Shown: piece after piece, positions 18,338 to 27,809 of the stretch
Layout: each line of letters starts with the position of its first letter
How positions within the stretch are numbered: position 1 is the first letter of the stretch
Source of the DNA: Rhodocaloribacter litoris
GTDB lineage: Bacteria > Bacteroidota > Rhodothermia > Rhodothermales > ISCAR-4553
Direction: 5' to 3'
Assembly (NCBI RefSeq): GCF_011682235.2
Contig: NZ_CP076718.1
Location: forward strand, 2,382,545 to 2,446,544
DNA length: 64,000 bases
Notes under the pieces: generated by a model
Seen by the model: only the letters and a program-made list of their open reading frames with translations
Databases searched by the model: none
Told to the model about the DNA's origin: nothing
Position numbers and translations under genes: made by a program

Positions 18338-19462
18338 TCAGGGTTCCTCGACGGCCTCGACGAACAGGGCAAGCACCTCCCGGCCCAGGCGCAGGTCGGC
18401 CCCCGAGAGGTTGACCAGGGCCACCACCACGACGCTTGTCTCGGGCTGGATGAGCAGGATCGACGTGCCGCCGACGGAGCCGCCGCTGTGAGAGACGATG
18501 CGCCGTCCGACGTCGTCCGTGCCCAGGGCCCAGCCAAACCCGTAGCCGACCCCCTCGCCGGCCCTCGTCCGCTGTTCGGTGAACAGGAGCGCCCGGGCCT
18601 CCGTCGGGAGGAAGTCGCCGCTCAGGTGGGCGTTGGCGAAGCGGAGCAGGTCCTCGGTGGTCGAGAGGAAGCCGCCGCCGGCCCACTTATAGCTGTTGTC
18701 CACGAACGGCGCGTTGACGAGCCGCCCGGCCTCGTCCCGCACGTAGAAGCGGACGCGCTGCGCGATGAGGCTGTCCACATGGTCGGCGACGGTATGGCGC
18801 ATGCCGAGCGGGTCGAAGACGCGCTCCTGCATGACGCGGAGGAAGTCCTGCCCGGCCGCCCCTTCGATGACGGCGCTGATCAGGTTCCAGCCGTAGCTCG
18901 TGTAGCTGTAGCGCGTGCCCGGCTCGAAGAGGAGCGTGTCGGCGGCGAAGATCGCCAGGCCGTCGGCCACCGTGGCGAAGTGCTCCCGCAGGAGGAACTC
19001 GTCGCCGCGGTAGTGGCGGATGCCGGCCAGGTGGCCGCCGAGCTGGCGCGTGGTGATCGGCCACCGCTTCTCGGGAAAGGCGGGGACGTAGCGCTGCACG
19101 GGCGCGTCCACGTCCAGCCGGCCCTCGGCGTAGAGCAGGGCCGCGGCCGCCGCCGTGAGCGGCTTCGAGATGGAGCCGATACGGAACTTCGTCGTGGGCC
19201 AGACCGGCACGCGCTGCTCCAGGTCGGCGTACCCGAAGCCCTCGGCCCAGACCGTCTGGCCGTCGACCGAGACGGCGATGGAGAGGCCGGGCCAGCCCTG
19301 TTCGAGGTAGTGCCGCCAGGCCAGCGCCCGGGCCTCGGCCACGACGCCCGCGTAGCGGGACGGGGCCGGCGCCGTCGCGGGCGGGGCGGGCACCGGCTGC
19401 GCCCCCGCCGTCACGGCGAGGGTCAGGAGCAGAAAGACGGGGAGGCGGAGGAAGAGCTTCAT
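18338..19462 (-). CDS. Serine hydrolase of the beta-lactamase/DD-peptidase (class C, esterase VIII) family
   Basis: 374 residues with a signal peptide (LRLPVFLLLTLAVTAGAQ). Motif 1 SxxK is GSISKPLTA near residue 95; the Tyr motif appears in YSYTSYGWNLI near 185; the third motif is HSGGSVGG near 333. The FRIGSISKPLTAAAAALLYA and DPLGMRHTV patterns are typical. Acts outside the cytoplasm on a peptide or ester substrate that cannot be deduced. A second member is at 40361-41812. Confidence 0.85.
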   Translation of the reverse strand: MKLFLRLPVFLLLTLAVTAGAQPVPAPPATAPAPSRYAGVVAEARALAWRHYLEQGWPGLSIAVSVDGQTVWAEGFGYADLEQRVPVWPTTKFRIGSISKPLTAAAAALLYAEGRLDVDAPVQRYVPAFPEKRWPITTRQLGGHLAGIRHYRGDEFLLREHFATVADGLAIFAADTLLFEPGTRYSYTSYGWNLISAVIEGAAGQDFLRVMQERVFDPLGMRHTVADHVDSLIAQRVRFYVRDEAGRLVNAPFVDNSYKWAGGGFLSTTEDLLRFANAHLSGDFLPTEARALLFTEQRTRAGEGVGYGFGWALGTDDVGRRIVSHSGGSVGGTSILLIQPETSVVVVALVNLSGADLRLGREVLALFVEAVEEP

Positions 19463-19552
19463 GGCGCGACGCGGTCTGAGGGCGTTTCGTTCAGGTCAGG
19501 AAAAAACGAATCCCGCGCGGCAACCACAATTGCCCCTTCCGGAGGGTGCCCG

Positions 19553-19762
19553 TCACAGCTGACCGGCCAGCTCGCGGAGGAGGGCCTCGCGTTCGGTTTC
19601 GGGCAGGTCGTCGGCCTCCACCTGGAGCGACTGCGGCGGCGCGTCAGGGGCGGGAGCGGTGGCCGGGTGCGGGGTGGGACGGCGGCGCGTGTAGTGCAGC
19701 GCCAGGGCCAGGCCGCCCGTGAAGGCGGCCGAGATCAGCAGGAGGCGGAAGAAGCGGGACAT
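19553..19762 (-). CDS. Small single-helix membrane protein, unknown
   Basis: 69 residues. A basic start MSRFFR precedes one hydrophobic helix (LLLISAAFTGGLALALHY), a Pro/Ala linker, and a short acidic amphipathic C-terminus (DDLPETEREALLRELAGQL). The codon pattern resembles the neighbours and the next gene upstream on the strand is distant. No family recognised. Real but uncharacterised, moderately likely. Confidence 0.5.
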   Translation of the reverse strand: MSRFFRLLLISAAFTGGLALALHYTRRRPTPHPATAPAPDAPPQSLQVEADDLPETEREALLRELAGQL

Positions 19763-20081
19763 GGAGATGACCGTCTTGTGTGTCTGAGCCTGTCAGGTGC
19801 CTGTTGCGTTTCTTGCCACGGAGACACAAAGGCACGAAGGTGGTTTCGGGGGGCGGGGCCTCCAGGTTCTCTGGTGGCCGGATGGGGGGTCAACGCGGCG
19901 GGTACCGGCGGGTTCGCGCCGGGTCAGCGAGAATTTCGGCGAAAGCGGGGTAGCCGGTTTCGAGCGGAACCGGCTACCCGGCGCGATACGCGCAAGGTGG
20001 CCGGCGGGCGGCGGCCGGGCCTCCAGGAACCTGCCTTTTGCTACGTCGTAACCGGCCCCGTCCTTTCTCTTTTGAGGCATC
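19763..20081. other. Intergenic region upstream of the Cus locus
   Basis: About 320 bases between divergent small genes. Nothing coding is supported. It must contain the promoter of the efflux operon, but I see no clear operator palindrome or -35/-10 pair by eye. Confidence 0.3.
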
Positions 20082-20546
20082 ATGCTCGTTATCCGCCGGA
20101 CTCTTCGCGTTGCGGCCGCCGCGATGGCCGCGTTGCTGCTCGTCGGCGTCGCCGCGCCGCTGATCCGGCAGGCGTGTGCGCAGGCGCACCGGGCGGCCAT
20201 GGAGGCTACGGCGGATCGCTCCCACGAGGCGCCGGCCCATGCGATGCCGGTTCCGCCCGCGGCGACGCACGACGGTGCCGTGCCTGCGTGCGTGCACGCC
20301 GATCAGGGTCCGGCGGCGATGCAGCCGTCCCTCCCGCCCTGCTGCTTCATGTCGATGGCGGGCGACGACCCCGGCACGGCCACGATGACGAAGTCCTCCG
20401 GGGTGCCGGTGCCTCCGGTTGTGCCCGGAGTTCTTGGGGTGCCGCCCGCACCGCCGCCGGCCGTCCCCTCGCTTCGCGCCAGCGGTGAGGATCCGCCCGC
20501 TCCGCCCTTCGCCCTGCACCTGTTGTACGCGGTCTTTTTGCGTTGA
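20082..20546 (+). CDS. Exported His/Met/Cys-containing protein, first gene of the Cu/Ag efflux locus
   Basis: 154 residues. An N-terminal hydrophobic segment (MAALLLVGVAAPLIRQACAQ) suggests export. The rest is Pro/Ala-rich with scattered His, Met and Cys (HEAPAHAMPVPPAATHDG, VPACVHADQG, PPCCFMSMAGDD), residues often used for soft-metal binding. No domain recognised. It precedes the TolC-CusB-CusA genes by 135 bases in the same direction, so a periplasmic metal-binding or sensing role is inferred from context. Low complexity makes homology calls weak. Confidence 0.55.
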   Translation: MLVIRRTLRVAAAAMAALLLVGVAAPLIRQACAQAHRAAMEATADRSHEAPAHAMPVPPAATHDGAVPACVHADQGPAAMQPSLPPCCFMSMAGDDPGTATMTKSSGVPVPPVVPGVLGVPPAPPPAVPSLRASGEDPPAPPFALHLLYAVFLR

Positions 20547-20681
20547 GACCCTTCCGGTTCGGCCCTCCGCACATCCCGGCCGAACCGTTGCACGCCGCCC
20601 TGCCTGACGCCGCACCCCGAGAGCGGGGGGTGTCGTTCGGTATGCCCGTTGGTTTGATTCCCGTCTCAACGCTGTCAGGCT

Positions 20682-21989
20682 ATGCCTTTCCCTTTGTCTG
20701 GCCGGAGCCCGGTGCTCCTGCTTGCTTTGCTCTTTGCCGGGCCGGTGCATGTTCGGGCCCAGGTTCCGGACACCGTGCGGGTGCACGACCTGCCCACCCT
20801 GCTGGCCGTCGTCCGGGCCGAGAATCCGGCTTTGCGGGCGGCCCGCCTGCAGGCCGAAGCCCTCGGGACGCGCCGCGATCAGGTGGCCGCGCTGCCCGAC
20901 CCGATGGTCATGTTCACGTACCAGCCGTTTCCCGTGCTGACGGCGCGGGGCACGCAGCGCACCCAGCTCCGCCTCGAGCAGTCGATCCCGTTTCCCGGCA
21001 AGCTGGGCCTGGGCGGCGAGGTTGCGGGCCTGGGGGCCGAGGTCGCCGGCTACGAGGCCGACGCCCTGGCCCAGGACCTTGCCTTCCAGGTCAAGGAGGC
21101 CTATTACGAGCTGTACCGTCTCCAGCGGCAGGAGGCGCTCCTCCGCGCCTTCCAGGACCGCCTGCGCGACTATGAGGCGGTGGCCGCCACCCGCTATGCC
21201 GTCGGCGAGGGGATGCAACAGGCCATCCTCAAGGCCCAGCTCGAACGCAACACCCTCGACCAGCGGCTGCTCGACCTGGCACGGCAGCGCCGCACGGCCC
21301 TCGAAGCCCTGAGCCGCCTGCTCGACCGGCCCGTCGCGCTCGACACGCTGCCGGCCCTGTCCCTGCCCGCTCTTCCTTCGCTGCCCGACGAAACCCTCGT
21401 GCAGGTGGCCCGTCGCGCTCGTCCCGAGGCCGCCGCCCTCGATGCCGACCTGGAGCGGGCCCGCGCCGAGATCGCCCTGGCTCGCCGCGACTTCCTCCCC
21501 GACTTCGGCCTCAGCCTCACCTACTTCGACATCGCCGCCGCCGACATGCCGCCCACGGCCACGGGGCGCGACGCGCTGGCCCTCGGCGTCTCGGTGAAGG
21601 TGCCGCTCCAGCGGGGACGCCTCCGCGCCCGTCTCGAAGAGGCCCGCCTGCGGCAGCACCGGGTCGAGGCCCGCCGCGAAGCGCTGGAGGCCTCCTTCCG
21701 CACCACCATCGCGGACCTGCGCAGCCGCCTCGAACGCGAGCGCGACCAGCTCGACCTCTACCGCGACGTCCTCCTCCCCCAGGCCGAAGCCACCCTGGAA
21801 GCCACCCTCAGCGCCTACACCACCGGCCGCACCGGCTTCCTCGACCTGCTCGACGCCGAACGCGTGCTGTTCACGCTGCAGACGGGCTACGAGGACGCTT
21901 ACGCCCGCTACCTCCAGGCCGCCGCCGCCCTCGAACGCGCCCTCGGCCTGGATCGCCTCGCCGACCTCGATGAATCGCTCTTCCGATGA
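20682..21989 (+). CDS. cusC: TolC-family outer-membrane channel of a Cu/Ag efflux pump
   Basis: 435 residues. Signal peptide (VLLLALLFAGPVHVRAQ) followed by two outer-membrane efflux repeats rich in Ala/Leu/Glu helices; landmarks include RAENPALRAARLQAEALG, an ALPDPMVMFTYQPFP turn, and the second-repeat RARPEAAALDADLERARAEI. Forms the outer-membrane conduit with CusB and CusA. Its TGA overlaps the ATG of the adaptor gene by ATGA, indicating translational coupling. The symbol is by operon analogy. Confidence 0.85.
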   Translation: MPFPLSGRSPVLLLALLFAGPVHVRAQVPDTVRVHDLPTLLAVVRAENPALRAARLQAEALGTRRDQVAALPDPMVMFTYQPFPVLTARGTQRTQLRLEQSIPFPGKLGLGGEVAGLGAEVAGYEADALAQDLAFQVKEAYYELYRLQRQEALLRAFQDRLRDYEAVAATRYAVGEGMQQAILKAQLERNTLDQRLLDLARQRRTALEALSRLLDRPVALDTLPALSLPALPSLPDETLVQVARRARPEAAALDADLERARAEIALARRDFLPDFGLSLTYFDIAAADMPPTATGRDALALGVSVKVPLQRGRLRARLEEARLRQHRVEARREALEASFRTTIADLRSRLERERDQLDLYRDVLLPQAEATLEATLSAYTTGRTGFLDLLDAERVLFTLQTGYEDAYARYLQAAAALERALGLDRLADLDESLFR

Positions 21990-23611
21990 ACGTCATGAAA
22001 AAGCTGATGCTCTTCACCGCGCTGCTGATCCTGACGGCCGGCGGCTTTCTGCTGGGCCGCCTGACCCACCCGGGCACCGGCCACGAAGCCCCGCCGGCAG
22101 CACCGGACACCTCGGCCGGACCGGCGGCAGCGGAGCGCAAGATCCTCTACTGGCGTGCGCCCATGGATCCGAACGAGATCTACGACCGGCCCGGCAAGTC
22201 CAAAATGGGCATGGACCTCATCCCCGTCTACGAAGACGAGGTGGCGGGGGAGGGTACGGTCACCATCGACCCGGTAACGATGCAGAACATCGGGGTGCGC
22301 ACCGCGCGCGTCGAGGTGACGGCGCTGCGGCGGGCGATCCGCACGACGGGCCGCTTCGTCATGGATGAGCAGGGGGCGCATACCGTCTCGCTCAAGGTGG
22401 GCGGCTGGGTCGAGAAGCTGTATGTGGACTTCAACGGCGCCGTCGTCCGGGCGGGCCAGCCCCTGCTCGAGCTCTACAGCCCGGACCTGGTGACGACGCA
22501 GGAGGAATACCTCCTCGCTTTTCGGAATGCGCGGCAGGCCGCCGGGAGCAGCCGGCCCGGGGTGCAGGCCGATGCCCGCCGCGTCCTCGAAGCCGCCCGT
22601 CGTCGCCTCGCCTACTGGGACCTGAGCGAGGAGCAGATCCGCCGCCTCGAGACGACCGGTATCCCGCAGCGGACGATCACCTTCTTCACCCCTGCCGCCG
22701 GCGAGGTCATGAACAAGCAGGTGGTCGAAGGGCAGTACGTCGCGCCCGGGCAGCCGCTCATGGACATCGTCGACATCAGCAGGATCTGGCTCATCGTCGA
22801 CGTCTACGAGCAGGACCTGGCCTGGGTGAGGCCGGGCACGCCTGCGCAGGTCGCGCTGCCGTATGCGCCGGGCGTGACCTACACGGCCCGGGTCGATCAC
22901 ATCTACCACATGCTCGACGGGGAGACGCGGGCGGCGCGGGCCCGCATCGTGCTGCCCGGCGGGCATCACGCGCCGCTCAAGCCCGGCATGTACGCCACCG
23001 TCACCCTGGAGGGGGCGCCGACGGCCCCGTCGCCGGTGGTGCCGGAGGAAGCGGTGCTCCAGACCGGGGAGCAGGCTTTCGTCGTCCTGGCCCTGGGCGG
23101 GGGGCGCTTCCGCCCCGTCGAGGTGCGGGTGGGGCTCCGGGCCGGCGGGCAGGTGCAGATCCTCGACGGCCTGCAGGGCGGGGAGGAGGTGGTCATCCGT
23201 GCCCAGTTCCTCATCGACTCCGAGGCCCGGCTCAGGAGCGCCCTCGGTGCGCTGGCCGGGCATCACAACCATGGGGCGGCCCCGGCCGAGTCCGGTCATG
23301 CCGGTCACGCCCCGGCGGCCGGCATGCAGGCGGAGGGCGGCGTGCAGGTGGTGCGCGTCACCGTGGGTGCCGCCGGCTTCGAGCCGCAGCGCATCACCCT
23401 GCAGGCGGGCCGGCCCGCACGGCTCGTCTTCGTGCGGACCACCGACGGCACGTGCGCCACGCAGGTCGTCCTCCCGGGCCTCGGCCTCGGGCCGGTCGAT
23501 CTGCCGCTTCACCGGGAGGCCGCCCTCGACTTCACGCCGTCGGAGGCGGGGACGTTCACCTTCGCCTGCGGGATGGAGATGCTCAAGGGCACCCTCGTCG
23601 TCACCCGCTGA
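21986..23611 (+). CDS. cusB: RND periplasmic adaptor (CusB-like) with N-terminal heavy-metal-binding segment and fused C-terminal cupredoxin
   Basis: 541 residues. N-terminal anchor (LMLFTALLILTAGGFLLG), then a Met-bearing metal-binding segment (APMDPNEIYDRPGKSKMGMD at about 55-75, corresponding to the CusB metal-binding region), then the membrane-fusion-protein core with VSLKVGGWVEKLYVDFNGA, IVDISRIWLIVDVYEQDLAW and MYATVTLEG. After residue about 425 comes a His-rich linker (HHNHGAAPAESGHAGHAP) and a cupredoxin-like domain (about 455-541) with GTCATQVVLPG and FACGMEMLKG, residues consistent with a copper site. The adaptor links CusA to the outer-membrane channel; the extra domain may load copper onto the pump (inference). 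Coupled to the upstream gene by ATGA. Confidence 0.88.
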   Translation: MNVMKKLMLFTALLILTAGGFLLGRLTHPGTGHEAPPAAPDTSAGPAAAERKILYWRAPMDPNEIYDRPGKSKMGMDLIPVYEDEVAGEGTVTIDPVTMQNIGVRTARVEVTALRRAIRTTGRFVMDEQGAHTVSLKVGGWVEKLYVDFNGAVVRAGQPLLELYSPDLVTTQEEYLLAFRNARQAAGSSRPGVQADARRVLEAARRRLAYWDLSEEQIRRLETTGIPQRTITFFTPAAGEVMNKQVVEGQYVAPGQPLMDIVDISRIWLIVDVYEQDLAWVRPGTPAQVALPYAPGVTYTARVDHIYHMLDGETRAARARIVLPGGHHAPLKPGMYATVTLEGAPTAPSPVVPEEAVLQTGEQAFVVLALGGGRFRPVEVRVGLRAGGQVQILDGLQGGEEVVIRAQFLIDSEARLRSALGALAGHHNHGAAPAESGHAGHAPAAGMQAEGGVQVVRVTVGAAGFEPQRITLQAGRPARLVFVRTTDGTCATQVVLPGLGLGPVDLPLHREAALDFTPSEAGTFTFACGMEMLKGTLVVTR

Positions 23612-23632
23612 TTCAACCCGTTGCAGAGAACC

Positions 23633-26600
23633 ATGCTGGCACGTCTCATCGCGTGGAGCGCCGAGAACCGGCTGCTCGTCCTCCTGACGACCCTGCTCGT
23701 GGCCGGTCTCGGCGTATGGGCCACGCTGAACACCCCCGTCGACGCCCTCCCGGACCTGTCCGACGTGCAGGTGATCATCAAGACCGAATACCCCGGTCAG
23801 AGCCCGCAGATCGTCGAGGAGCAGGTGACCTACCCGCTGGCCACGGCCATGCTCGCCGTTCCCTTCGCCCGCACGGTGCGGGGCTACTCCATGTTCGGGA
23901 CCTCGTTCGTCTACGTCATCTTCGAGGACGGCACCGACATGTACTGGGCCCGCAGCCGGGTGCTGGAGTACCTGAGCACGGTGACCGGGCAGTTGCCCGA
24001 GGGCGTGCGGCCGGCGCTCGGCCCGGATGCCACCGGCGTCGGCTGGGTCTACCAGTACGCCCTGGTCGACACGACGGGGCGGACCGACCTGGCCGAGTTG
24101 CGCTCGCTCCAGGATTTCTTCCTCAAATACGAGTTGCAATCGCTCGAAGGGGTCGCCGAAGTGGCCACGGTGGGGGGCTTTGTGAAGCAGTATCAGGTGG
24201 TCGTAGACCCGCAGAAGCTGGCCGCCTACGGGATTCCGCTCGCGCACGTGAGGCAGCAGCTCCGGGCGTCCAACCGGGATGTCGGCGGGCGGTTGCTCGA
24301 GCTCGGCGAGCGGGAGTTCTTCGTGCGCGGCCGGGGCTACCTGCGGGGCCTCGACGACATCCGCGCCGTTCCGCTGAAGACGCGCGACGGCGCGACCGTC
24401 ACCGTCGGCGACGTGGCCACCGTCCGCCTCGGCCCCGAGATCCGGCGGGGCATCGCCGAGAAGAACGGCGAGGGCGAGGTCGTCGGCGGGATCGTGGTGA
24501 TGCGCTACGGGGAGAACGCGCAGCGCGTCATCGACCGGGTCAAGGCCCGCCTCGAAGAGCTCAGGCCGGGGCTGCCTCCCGGCGTCGAGATCACGACCGA
24601 GTATGACCGTTCCGCCCTCATCCGGCGGGCCGTCGGTACGCTGACGACGAAGCTGTGGCAGGAGCTGGCCGTCGTGGCCCTCATCGTCCTCGTCTTCCTG
24701 CTGCATGCCCGCAGCGCCTTCGTCGCCCTCGTCAGCGTGCCCGTGGGTATCCTCGTCTCGCTGCTTGTGATGTACTACCTGGGCATCAACGCCAACATCA
24801 TGAGCCTGGGGGGGATCGCCATCGCCATCGGCGTCATGGTCGACGCGTCGCTCGTGATGGTCGAGAATGCCCACAAGCACCTCGAGCGGGCCCGGGCGGC
24901 CCTGGGACGGGCACCGGAGCGGGAGGAGCGCGTGCGTGTGGTGCTGGATGCCGCCCGGGAGGTCGGGCCGAGCCTGTTCTTCTCCCTGCTGATCGTGACG
25001 GTGAGCTTCCTGCCGGTCTTTGCCCTGGGGCAGGTCGAAGGCCGGCTGTTTCGCCCGCTGGCGCTCACGAAGACCTTTGCGATGGCCGCCGCCTCGCTCC
25101 TGGCCGTGACGCTGGTGCCCGCGCTCATGGTGGTGTTCATCCGGGGGAAGATCCGGCCGGAGGCGCGCAACCCGGTGGCGCAGTTCTTCATCCGGGCATA
25201 CCGCCCGGTCATCCGCGGCACGCTCCGGCACCCGTATCTCGTGCTCGGCGTGAGCCTGGTGCTGCTCGCCGGCTCGCTCCTGCCCGTGCAGCGCCTGCTC
25301 TTCGGCACCACGTATGTTCCTTTCCCCCAGATCGGGTCCGAGTTCATGCCGCCCCTGGACGAGGGGGACCTGCTCTACATGCCCACGACGCTGCCCGGCG
25401 TCTCACCCCAGAAAGCAAGGGAGATCCTCCAGCAGACCGACCGCATCCTCAAGCGCTTTCCCGAAGTGGAGAACGTCTTCGGGAAAATCGGCCGGGCCGA
25501 GACGGCCACCGACCCCGCCCCGCTCTCGATGGTCGAGACCACCATCCGCCTCAAGCCGGCGGACCAGTGGCGGCCGGGGATGACGAAGGATCGGCTCATC
25601 GAGGAGATGGACCGGGCGCTCCGGCTCCCCGGCCTTTCGAATGCCTGGACGCAGCCCATCCGCAACCGGAACGACATGCTGGCCACCGGCATCCGCACGC
25701 CCGTCGGGCTCAAGCTGGCCGGGCCGGATCTGACGACGCTCGAACGTCTCGGCCGGGAGATCGAGGCCGTGCTGCGCCCGCTTGAGGGCACCCGCTCCGT
25801 CTTCTCCGACCGGACCGTGGGCGGGTCGTTCCTCGACGTCGAGGTCGACCGCTTCGAGGCGGCTCGCTACGGCCTGACCACCGACGACGTGCTGGACGTC
25901 GTCGCCATGGCCGTAGGGGGGATGAACGTGACGACGACGGTCGAGGGGCTGGAGCGCTACCCGGTGAACGTCCGCTACCCGCCCGCGCTGCGGGAGGACC
26001 TGCCCGCCCTGCGGGCCGTGCTCGTGCCCATTCCCTCGGGGGCACAGGTGCCGCTCGGCCAGCTGGCCCGCTTCCGCCTGGTCGAGGGGCCGCCGATGAT
26101 CAAGAGCGAGAACGCCCGCCCGAACGCCTGGGTCTACGTCGACCTCGAGCAGGGGGTGGACGTGGGCTCGTACGTGCAGCGGGCCCGCCGGGTGGTGGCC
26201 GAGGCGGTGGCCCTCCCGCCGGGCTATTCACTCCGCTGGAGCGGGCAGTTCGAGTACATCGAGCGGGTCAACCGGCGCCTCGGCGTGCTCGTGCCCCTGA
26301 CGCTGGCGATCATCTTCCTGCTGCTCTACCTGCATTTCCGCAACCTGACCGAGACGCTGATCCTGATGGTGACCCTGCCGTTTGCGGCGGTGGGCGCGGT
26401 CTGGCTGATGGCCTGGCTGGGCTTCAACTGGAGCCTGGCCGCCGGCGTGGGCCTGATCGCCGTGGCGGGCCTGGCCGCCGAGACGGGCATCGTCATGCAG
26501 GTCTACCTGGACGAGGCGGTGCGCCGGTACGGGCGGGAGGGGCGTCTCACCTCGAGGGCGCGGCTGCACCAGGCGCTCGAAGAGGGGGCCGTGGATCGCG

Positions 26601-26875
26601 TCCGGCCCAAGCTGATGACCGTCTTCACCACCCTTATCGGCCTGCTCCCGATCATGGTCGGTACCGAGACGGGCTCCGAGGTGATGAAGCGCATCGCCGC
26701 GCCGATGGTCGGCGGGCTCGTCAGTTCGACGCTGCTGACGCTCGTCGTCATTCCGGCGCTCTATGCCGTAGTGCGCGGTTTCCAGCTGCGCCGCACGTTC
26801 ACGCCGCCCGCCGGCGACGATCTCCCCGAGGAGGCTGCCGCCGGGGTGGCCGTCCCCGCACCGGGCGGGCGGTGA
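23633..26875 (+). CDS. cusA: Heavy-metal RND pump, CusA/CzcA family (Cu(I)/Ag(I) type)
   Basis: 1080 residues, twelve predicted membrane helices in two halves as in all RND pumps. The three methionines that bind Cu(I)/Ag(I) in E. coli CusA (573, 623, 672) have equivalents at Met583 (DLLYMPTT), Met633 (LSMVETT) and Met682 ([10 protein letters not shown]) with identical spacing. Proton-relay-type residues lie in the [20 protein letters not shown] helix. Exports metal from periplasm/inner membrane through CusB and CusC. Start at ATG 23633, 21 bases after the adaptor stop; a TTG 12 bases upstream was rejected. A palindromic repeat begins two bases after the stop. Confidence 0.94.
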   Translation: MLARLIAWSAENRLLVLLTTLLVAGLGVWATLNTPVDALPDLSDVQVIIKTEYPGQSPQIVEEQVTYPLATAMLAVPFARTVRGYSMFGTSFVYVIFEDGTDMYWARSRVLEYLSTVTGQLPEGVRPALGPDATGVGWVYQYALVDTTGRTDLAELRSLQDFFLKYELQSLEGVAEVATVGGFVKQYQVVVDPQKLAAYGIPLAHVRQQLRASNRDVGGRLLELGEREFFVRGRGYLRGLDDIRAVPLKTRDGATVTVGDVATVRLGPEIRRGIAEKNGEGEVVGGIVVMRYGENAQRVIDRVKARLEELRPGLPPGVEITTEYDRSALIRRAVGTLTTKLWQELAVVALIVLVFLLHARSAFVALVSVPVGILVSLLVMYYLGINANIMSLGGIAIAIGVMVDASLVMVENAHKHLERARAALGRAPEREERVRVVLDAAREVGPSLFFSLLIVTVSFLPVFALGQVEGRLFRPLALTKTFAMAAASLLAVTLVPALMVVFIRGKIRPEARNPVAQFFIRAYRPVIRGTLRHPYLVLGVSLVLLAGSLLPVQRLLFGTTYVPFPQIGSEFMPPLDEGDLLYMPTTLPGVSPQKAREILQQTDRILKRFPEVENVFGKIGRAETATDPAPLSMVETTIRLKPADQWRPGMTKDRLIEEMDRALRLPGLSNAWTQPIRNRNDMLATGIRTPVGLKLAGPDLTTLERLGREIEAVLRPLEGTRSVFSDRTVGGSFLDVEVDRFEAARYGLTTDDVLDVVAMAVGGMNVTTTVEGLERYPVNVRYPPALREDLPALRAVLVPIPSGAQVPLGQLARFRLVEGPPMIKSENARPNAWVYVDLEQGVDVGSYVQRARRVVAEAVALPPGYSLRWSGQFEYIERVNRRLGVLVPLTLAIIFLLLYLHFRNLTETLILMVTLPFAAVGAVWLMAWLGFNWSLAAGVGLIAVAGLAAETGIVMQVYLDEAVRRYGREGRLTSRARLHQALEEGAVDRVRPKLMTVFTTLIGLLPIMVGTETGSEVMKRIAAPMVGGLVSSTLLTLVVIPALYAVVRGFQLRRTFTPPAGDDLPEEAAAGVAVPAPGGR

Positions 26876-26877
26876 GG

Positions 26878-26939
26878 CCCGCCCGTGCCGGCCGACGTGG
26901 GGACCGGGCATGCGGCGATGTTGCCTCGCCGCCCCGGCG
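26878..26939. repeat. REP-like palindromic repeat, copy A
   Basis: A 44-base core (26896-26939) is identical to 28094-28137, and the similarity extends left to about 26878 with a few differences. The core folds into a stem GCGGCGA/TCGCCGC with a 7-base loop, extended by CCGGG/CCCGG after a 3-base bulge. It begins two bases after the cusA stop. Placement at gene ends suggests a REP-like or bidirectional terminator element. Confidence 0.75.
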
Positions 26940-26955
26940 GCGGCGCACCAGGCAG

Positions 26956-27238
26956 ATGCGCTCGCTGGGCGACCTCTACGAGGCCGTCGTCGAGGGGCGG
27001 TGGAGCGCGTGCGGCCCAAGATGATGACCGTCACCGCCATCATGGCCGGCCTGCTGCCCATCATGTGGGGGCACGGCACGGGCTCGGAGGTGATGCGCCG
27101 CATCGCCGCCCCCATGATCGGCGGCATGGTCACCTCCACCGTGCTGACCCTGTGGTGCTGCCCGTGATCCATTACCTCTGGAAGGACTACGCCCTGCGCC
27201 GGCGGTCGACCCCCGCCCCGGGCGACGACGCCACCTGA
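26956..27238 (+). pseudogene. Decayed 3' end of a second CusA-type pump gene
   Basis: Translates to the C-terminal part of an RND pump only if two frameshifts are allowed: [11 protein letters not shown] (26960s), then [20 protein letters not shown] and [20 protein letters not shown], then [17 protein letters not shown] to the stop near 27238. These correspond to the [20 protein letters not shown] region of the intact cusA just upstream, but the sequence is clearly a different paralogue (MWGHGTGSE against MVGTETGSE). It is a remnant of a gene whose 5' part is gone, not a tandem duplicate of the neighbour. Confidence 0.8.
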
Positions 27239-27332
27239 GGCCGGTAGGGAAAGGGGGGCTAAGGGTAAGGGAGGAATGCTTTCGTCCTCGCGTGCTCCGC
27301 CGACTTCCTCGGGGCACGGGGCGGAACGTGGC

Positions 27333-27809
27333 TCATTCCGGCTTCCTCTGCAGCCATTCCGCATCCGCCGCATCCTTCAGACGCCCCACCGATCGCTTGT
27401 TCTGTATCAGGTGCTGCCGGCTGATCACGGGAATACGAAGCCCCTCGATCTCGACCTCTTCACGTGCCTCCCATGCCTCGTCGAATTCGACGCCACTGAT
27501 CGTTGTCAGAATATCGATCCGCCGGGGCGCAACGCCGATCTGAAACACCATGTCCGGCGCCGTGAGATCTGCTTCAGACAGGCCCGATATGGGCGCACCA
27601 AAGGTCGTCAGGGCCCGGAGAACCTTGCGTGCGTTTTCTTCGGAGCGGCGAATCCACAGGTCGATGTCTCCCGTGGCCCGGGGACGTCCGTGCACGGCCA
27701 GCGCATACGCCCCCACGAGCAGGAACTCAACCTTCTCGTCGCTGAAGGCGGACAATATGTCTCTGTAGTCGGGATTGAGCAAGGGTGCCCTCGAGGAAGG
27801 TCCAGGCAT
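27333..27809 (-). CDS. Nucleotidyltransferase-fold protein (AbiEii/DUF6036-like)
   Basis: 158 residues. Contains the minimal nucleotidyltransferase pattern: EFLLVGAYALAVHGRPRATG followed by DIDLWI (the GxxAxxxHGxxRxTxDIDLWI signature with the paired Asp), then RRIDILTTISGVEFDEAWE with a third acidic residue, and a C-terminal LRIPVISRQHLIQNKRSVGR. Such proteins transfer a nucleotide to protein or RNA and often act in toxin-antitoxin or antiviral pairs. It overlaps the 3' end of the small upstream gene on the same strand by 83 bases if the Met at 27809 is used; a TTG near 27782 would shorten the overlap. Activity is not proven by sequence. Confidence 0.78.
   Translation of the reverse strand: MPGPSSRAPLLNPDYRDILSAFSDEKVEFLLVGAYALAVHGRPRATGDIDLWIRRSEENARKVLRALTTFGAPISGLSEADLTAPDMVFQIGVAPRRIDILTTISGVEFDEAWEAREEVEIEGLRIPVISRQHLIQNKRSVGRLKDAADAEWLQRKPE

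Noticed and set aside
21908..25231. A 1100-codon minus-strand open frame opposite the Cus operon
   Set aside because: It is the antisense shadow of cusB and cusA with an Arg/His/Pro/Gly-rich, domainless product.
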